Below are positions 62,774 through 64,000 of a stretch of DNA of 64,000 bases, piece by piece. The position numbers and the translations under genes are program-made. Every line of letters starts with the position of its first letter. Positions within the stretch are counted from its first letter, which is position 1. Origin of the DNA: Gracilaria gracilis (Eukaryota; Rhodophyta; Florideophyceae; Gracilariales; Gracilariaceae); the NCBI GenBank assembly GCA_030374805.1, contig JARGSG010000001.1, positions 682,001 through 746,000 on the forward strand. The letters run 5' to 3'. The notes under the pieces are model-generated. The model was not told where the DNA came from, ran no database searches, and saw nothing but the letters and a program-made list of their open reading frames with translations.

Positions 62774-63279
62774 CGCATTGTAGCGTGAATATCATGAACC
62801 AAACCCTGATGACGTTGTCCAGCAACCACTGCTGCATCCTAAGTGTAAGCCAATAAGAGAGCACTGGGAATGTACGCTTCCGCAAATCGGGGCATATGCT
62901 TTCCCAGAGACGTACGTAGTAAATGAAGCAGCCCAAGCGATATAATTCGGAACGAGAGGGAACCAAATGATGATTGCTGTGTCTTGGTGTTCCTTTATAC
63001 CAAAGATGCACGAGAAGTGATCCAAGGAGTCCACCCTAAGCCAAAATCGACGGCCCGTACAGCAGTGCTGCTTTCGGTTTCCAGAGTGATATACAGGGTA
63101 TACCGGTACAACTTCCCAGAATGTCGGACATGGACATCCTTTCTTCCCGGCTTTTGCCCACACTCTTATCAACTCTATACAGTATGCATTGTTATGTTTT
63201 GCTCATCACAACCTAGTCGAAGACCAAACTGCTCCCTGGACCCATCTGCCGGCACATTTTCATCTCGGCACCTCAAAGG
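62774..63279. other. Intergenic region
   Basis: About 500 bp between the LINE tail and the second R1-type zinc-finger gene; nothing is recognised. Confidence 0.5.
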
Positions 63280-63831
63280 ATGACTTTGCTATCCCCAGAG
63301 AAACGTCTTCGTTCCCCGCTGCTTAGTCTTTCGCCATTTGCACAACCCGAATTATTTCCCTCACCTCTGTTACCATACAATTCATCACTATTCGACTCGC
63401 AGGACCTCTTTCTGCTGAATCCACCAATAACCCAAGGATGCCCCTCACCCCGTTCTTCGAATCCATCCACGTCTCCTCCTCTTACGGAAGGAACAAGCGC
63501 AACACTTTCGACACCATTGACGGAGACATTCGATATGTCTTCCGCCCAATCCGAGCCGGTAGTCACGTCAAGATGGTGCCATATTTGCACGAGCCACTGT
63601 GCATCCGCCTTAGAGTACGCAATGTGCAGCGAAAATGTATGCAAAAGGGTAGTGTGCCGTGGTTGCTTTCTTAGATTCTCTTGGGGATGGGGTAAACTGC
63701 AACGTTCAACTTGGAGATGCGTTCACTGCAGAGAGATATGTCCGGCGGTCGCGCATTGCCGAATCAGTGGTATTCATTCCATTCGAAAGCGGAGACGATC
63801 TTCGTTGACAATGTCCAGGTTCGGAGGTTGA
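63280..63831 (+). CDS. CDCA7/R1-type zinc-finger protein, short paralogue, 183 aa
   Basis: ATG at 63280. The N-terminal ~95 residues are Ser/Pro-rich. The C-terminal part has W-C-H-I-C, spaced Cys, V-C-K-R-V-V-C-R-G-C-F, then W-R-C-V-H-C-R-E-I-C and H-C, matching the Cys order of the 60334-61446 protein, followed by an Arg-rich tail. Probably a nuclear DNA-binding protein and a local paralogue of its neighbour. It is much shorter than CDCA7 proteins of other organisms. An intron or further exon cannot be excluded. Confidence 0.6.
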   Translation: MTLLSPEKRLRSPLLSLSPFAQPELFPSPLLPYNSSLFDSQDLFLLNPPITQGCPSPRSSNPSTSPPLTEGTSATLSTPLTETFDMSSAQSEPVVTSRWCHICTSHCASALEYAMCSENVCKRVVCRGCFLRFSWGWGKLQRSTWRCVHCREICPAVAHCRISGIHSIRKRRRSSLTMSRFGG

Positions 63832-64000
63832 AGAGTAATGCTGATCAGAGCTACACACGTATATGCTATGGCGTTGTTATGAAAACCATCTAAATTGATG
63901 CCTCTTTCGAAAGCAGTCTTAGTGGAATGCAGTACAACATGAAAGCTTTGCGAATAGAAATGACCAGTAAAACCTCTTTCCACAACATATTGATGATATC

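Overview
This is nuclear DNA of a photosynthetic eukaryote. A red alga is the most likely source, perhaps a compact unicellular one such as Porphyridium; that is inference. The pointers are a red-lineage (Lhcr-type) light-harvesting gene at 7656-8294, long genes that mostly lack introns (one clear gene with two short GT-AG introns at 13603-16291), GC- and CpG-rich intergenic stretches on the left, and a mix of DUR3, P4-ATPase, Hint-domain, LSD1-like and eIF3c genes. No rRNA, tRNA or CRISPR array was recognised.

Layout. 1-1.1 kb: a 42-bp minisatellite. 1.1-24 kb: host genes, namely an orphan, a DUR3-type urea/polyamine:Na+ symporter, an Lhcr antenna protein, a P4 flippase, a secreted Kelch+Hint protein, a HAL3/PPCDC flavoprotein of CoA synthesis, a bZIP-like/winged-helix/TPR regulator and a secreted Cys-rich orphan. 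25-26.7 kb: an intact pogo/Tigger-like DDE transposase gene. 27.3-52.8 kb: a nest of three LTR retrotransposons. 53-64 kb: host genes again, namely an LSD1-like SWIRM amine oxidase divergent from eIF3c, then two related CDCA7/R1-type zinc-finger genes with a LINE 3' remnant between them.

The nest resolves completely. A Ty1/copia element (27304-52760) has 88-bp LTRs, a copia-type half-tRNA-iMet primer site and target duplication AGCTC. Chromovirus A (29655-40867, + strand, 543-bp LTRs, duplication ACCAC) sits inside its integrase region. Chromovirus B (42283-51830, - strand, LTRs of 508 and 529 bp, duplication ATAAT) sits inside its RT/RNase H region. A and B are sister Ty3/gypsy chromoviruses with homologous Gag and Pol, the same primer-binding site and C-terminal chromodomains.

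The most unusual signal is that each chromovirus is filled, in coding and non-coding parts alike, with its own short dyad-symmetric word. A carries CCG-N2-CGG (16 exact copies between 30230 and 31240). B carries ACC-N5-GGT (8 exact copies in 48001-49000). Random expectation is below one per kb for each. A also carries a ~730-residue antisense gene between pol and its 3' LTR, preceded by a TATAAGAGC box like those upstream of two host genes here. A testable idea is an element-specific DNA-binding or anti-silencing system, formally like VANC proteins and their motifs in plant VANDAL transposons. All three elements have near-identical LTRs yet interrupted reading frames, so trans-mobilisation or stop-codon read-through should be considered.
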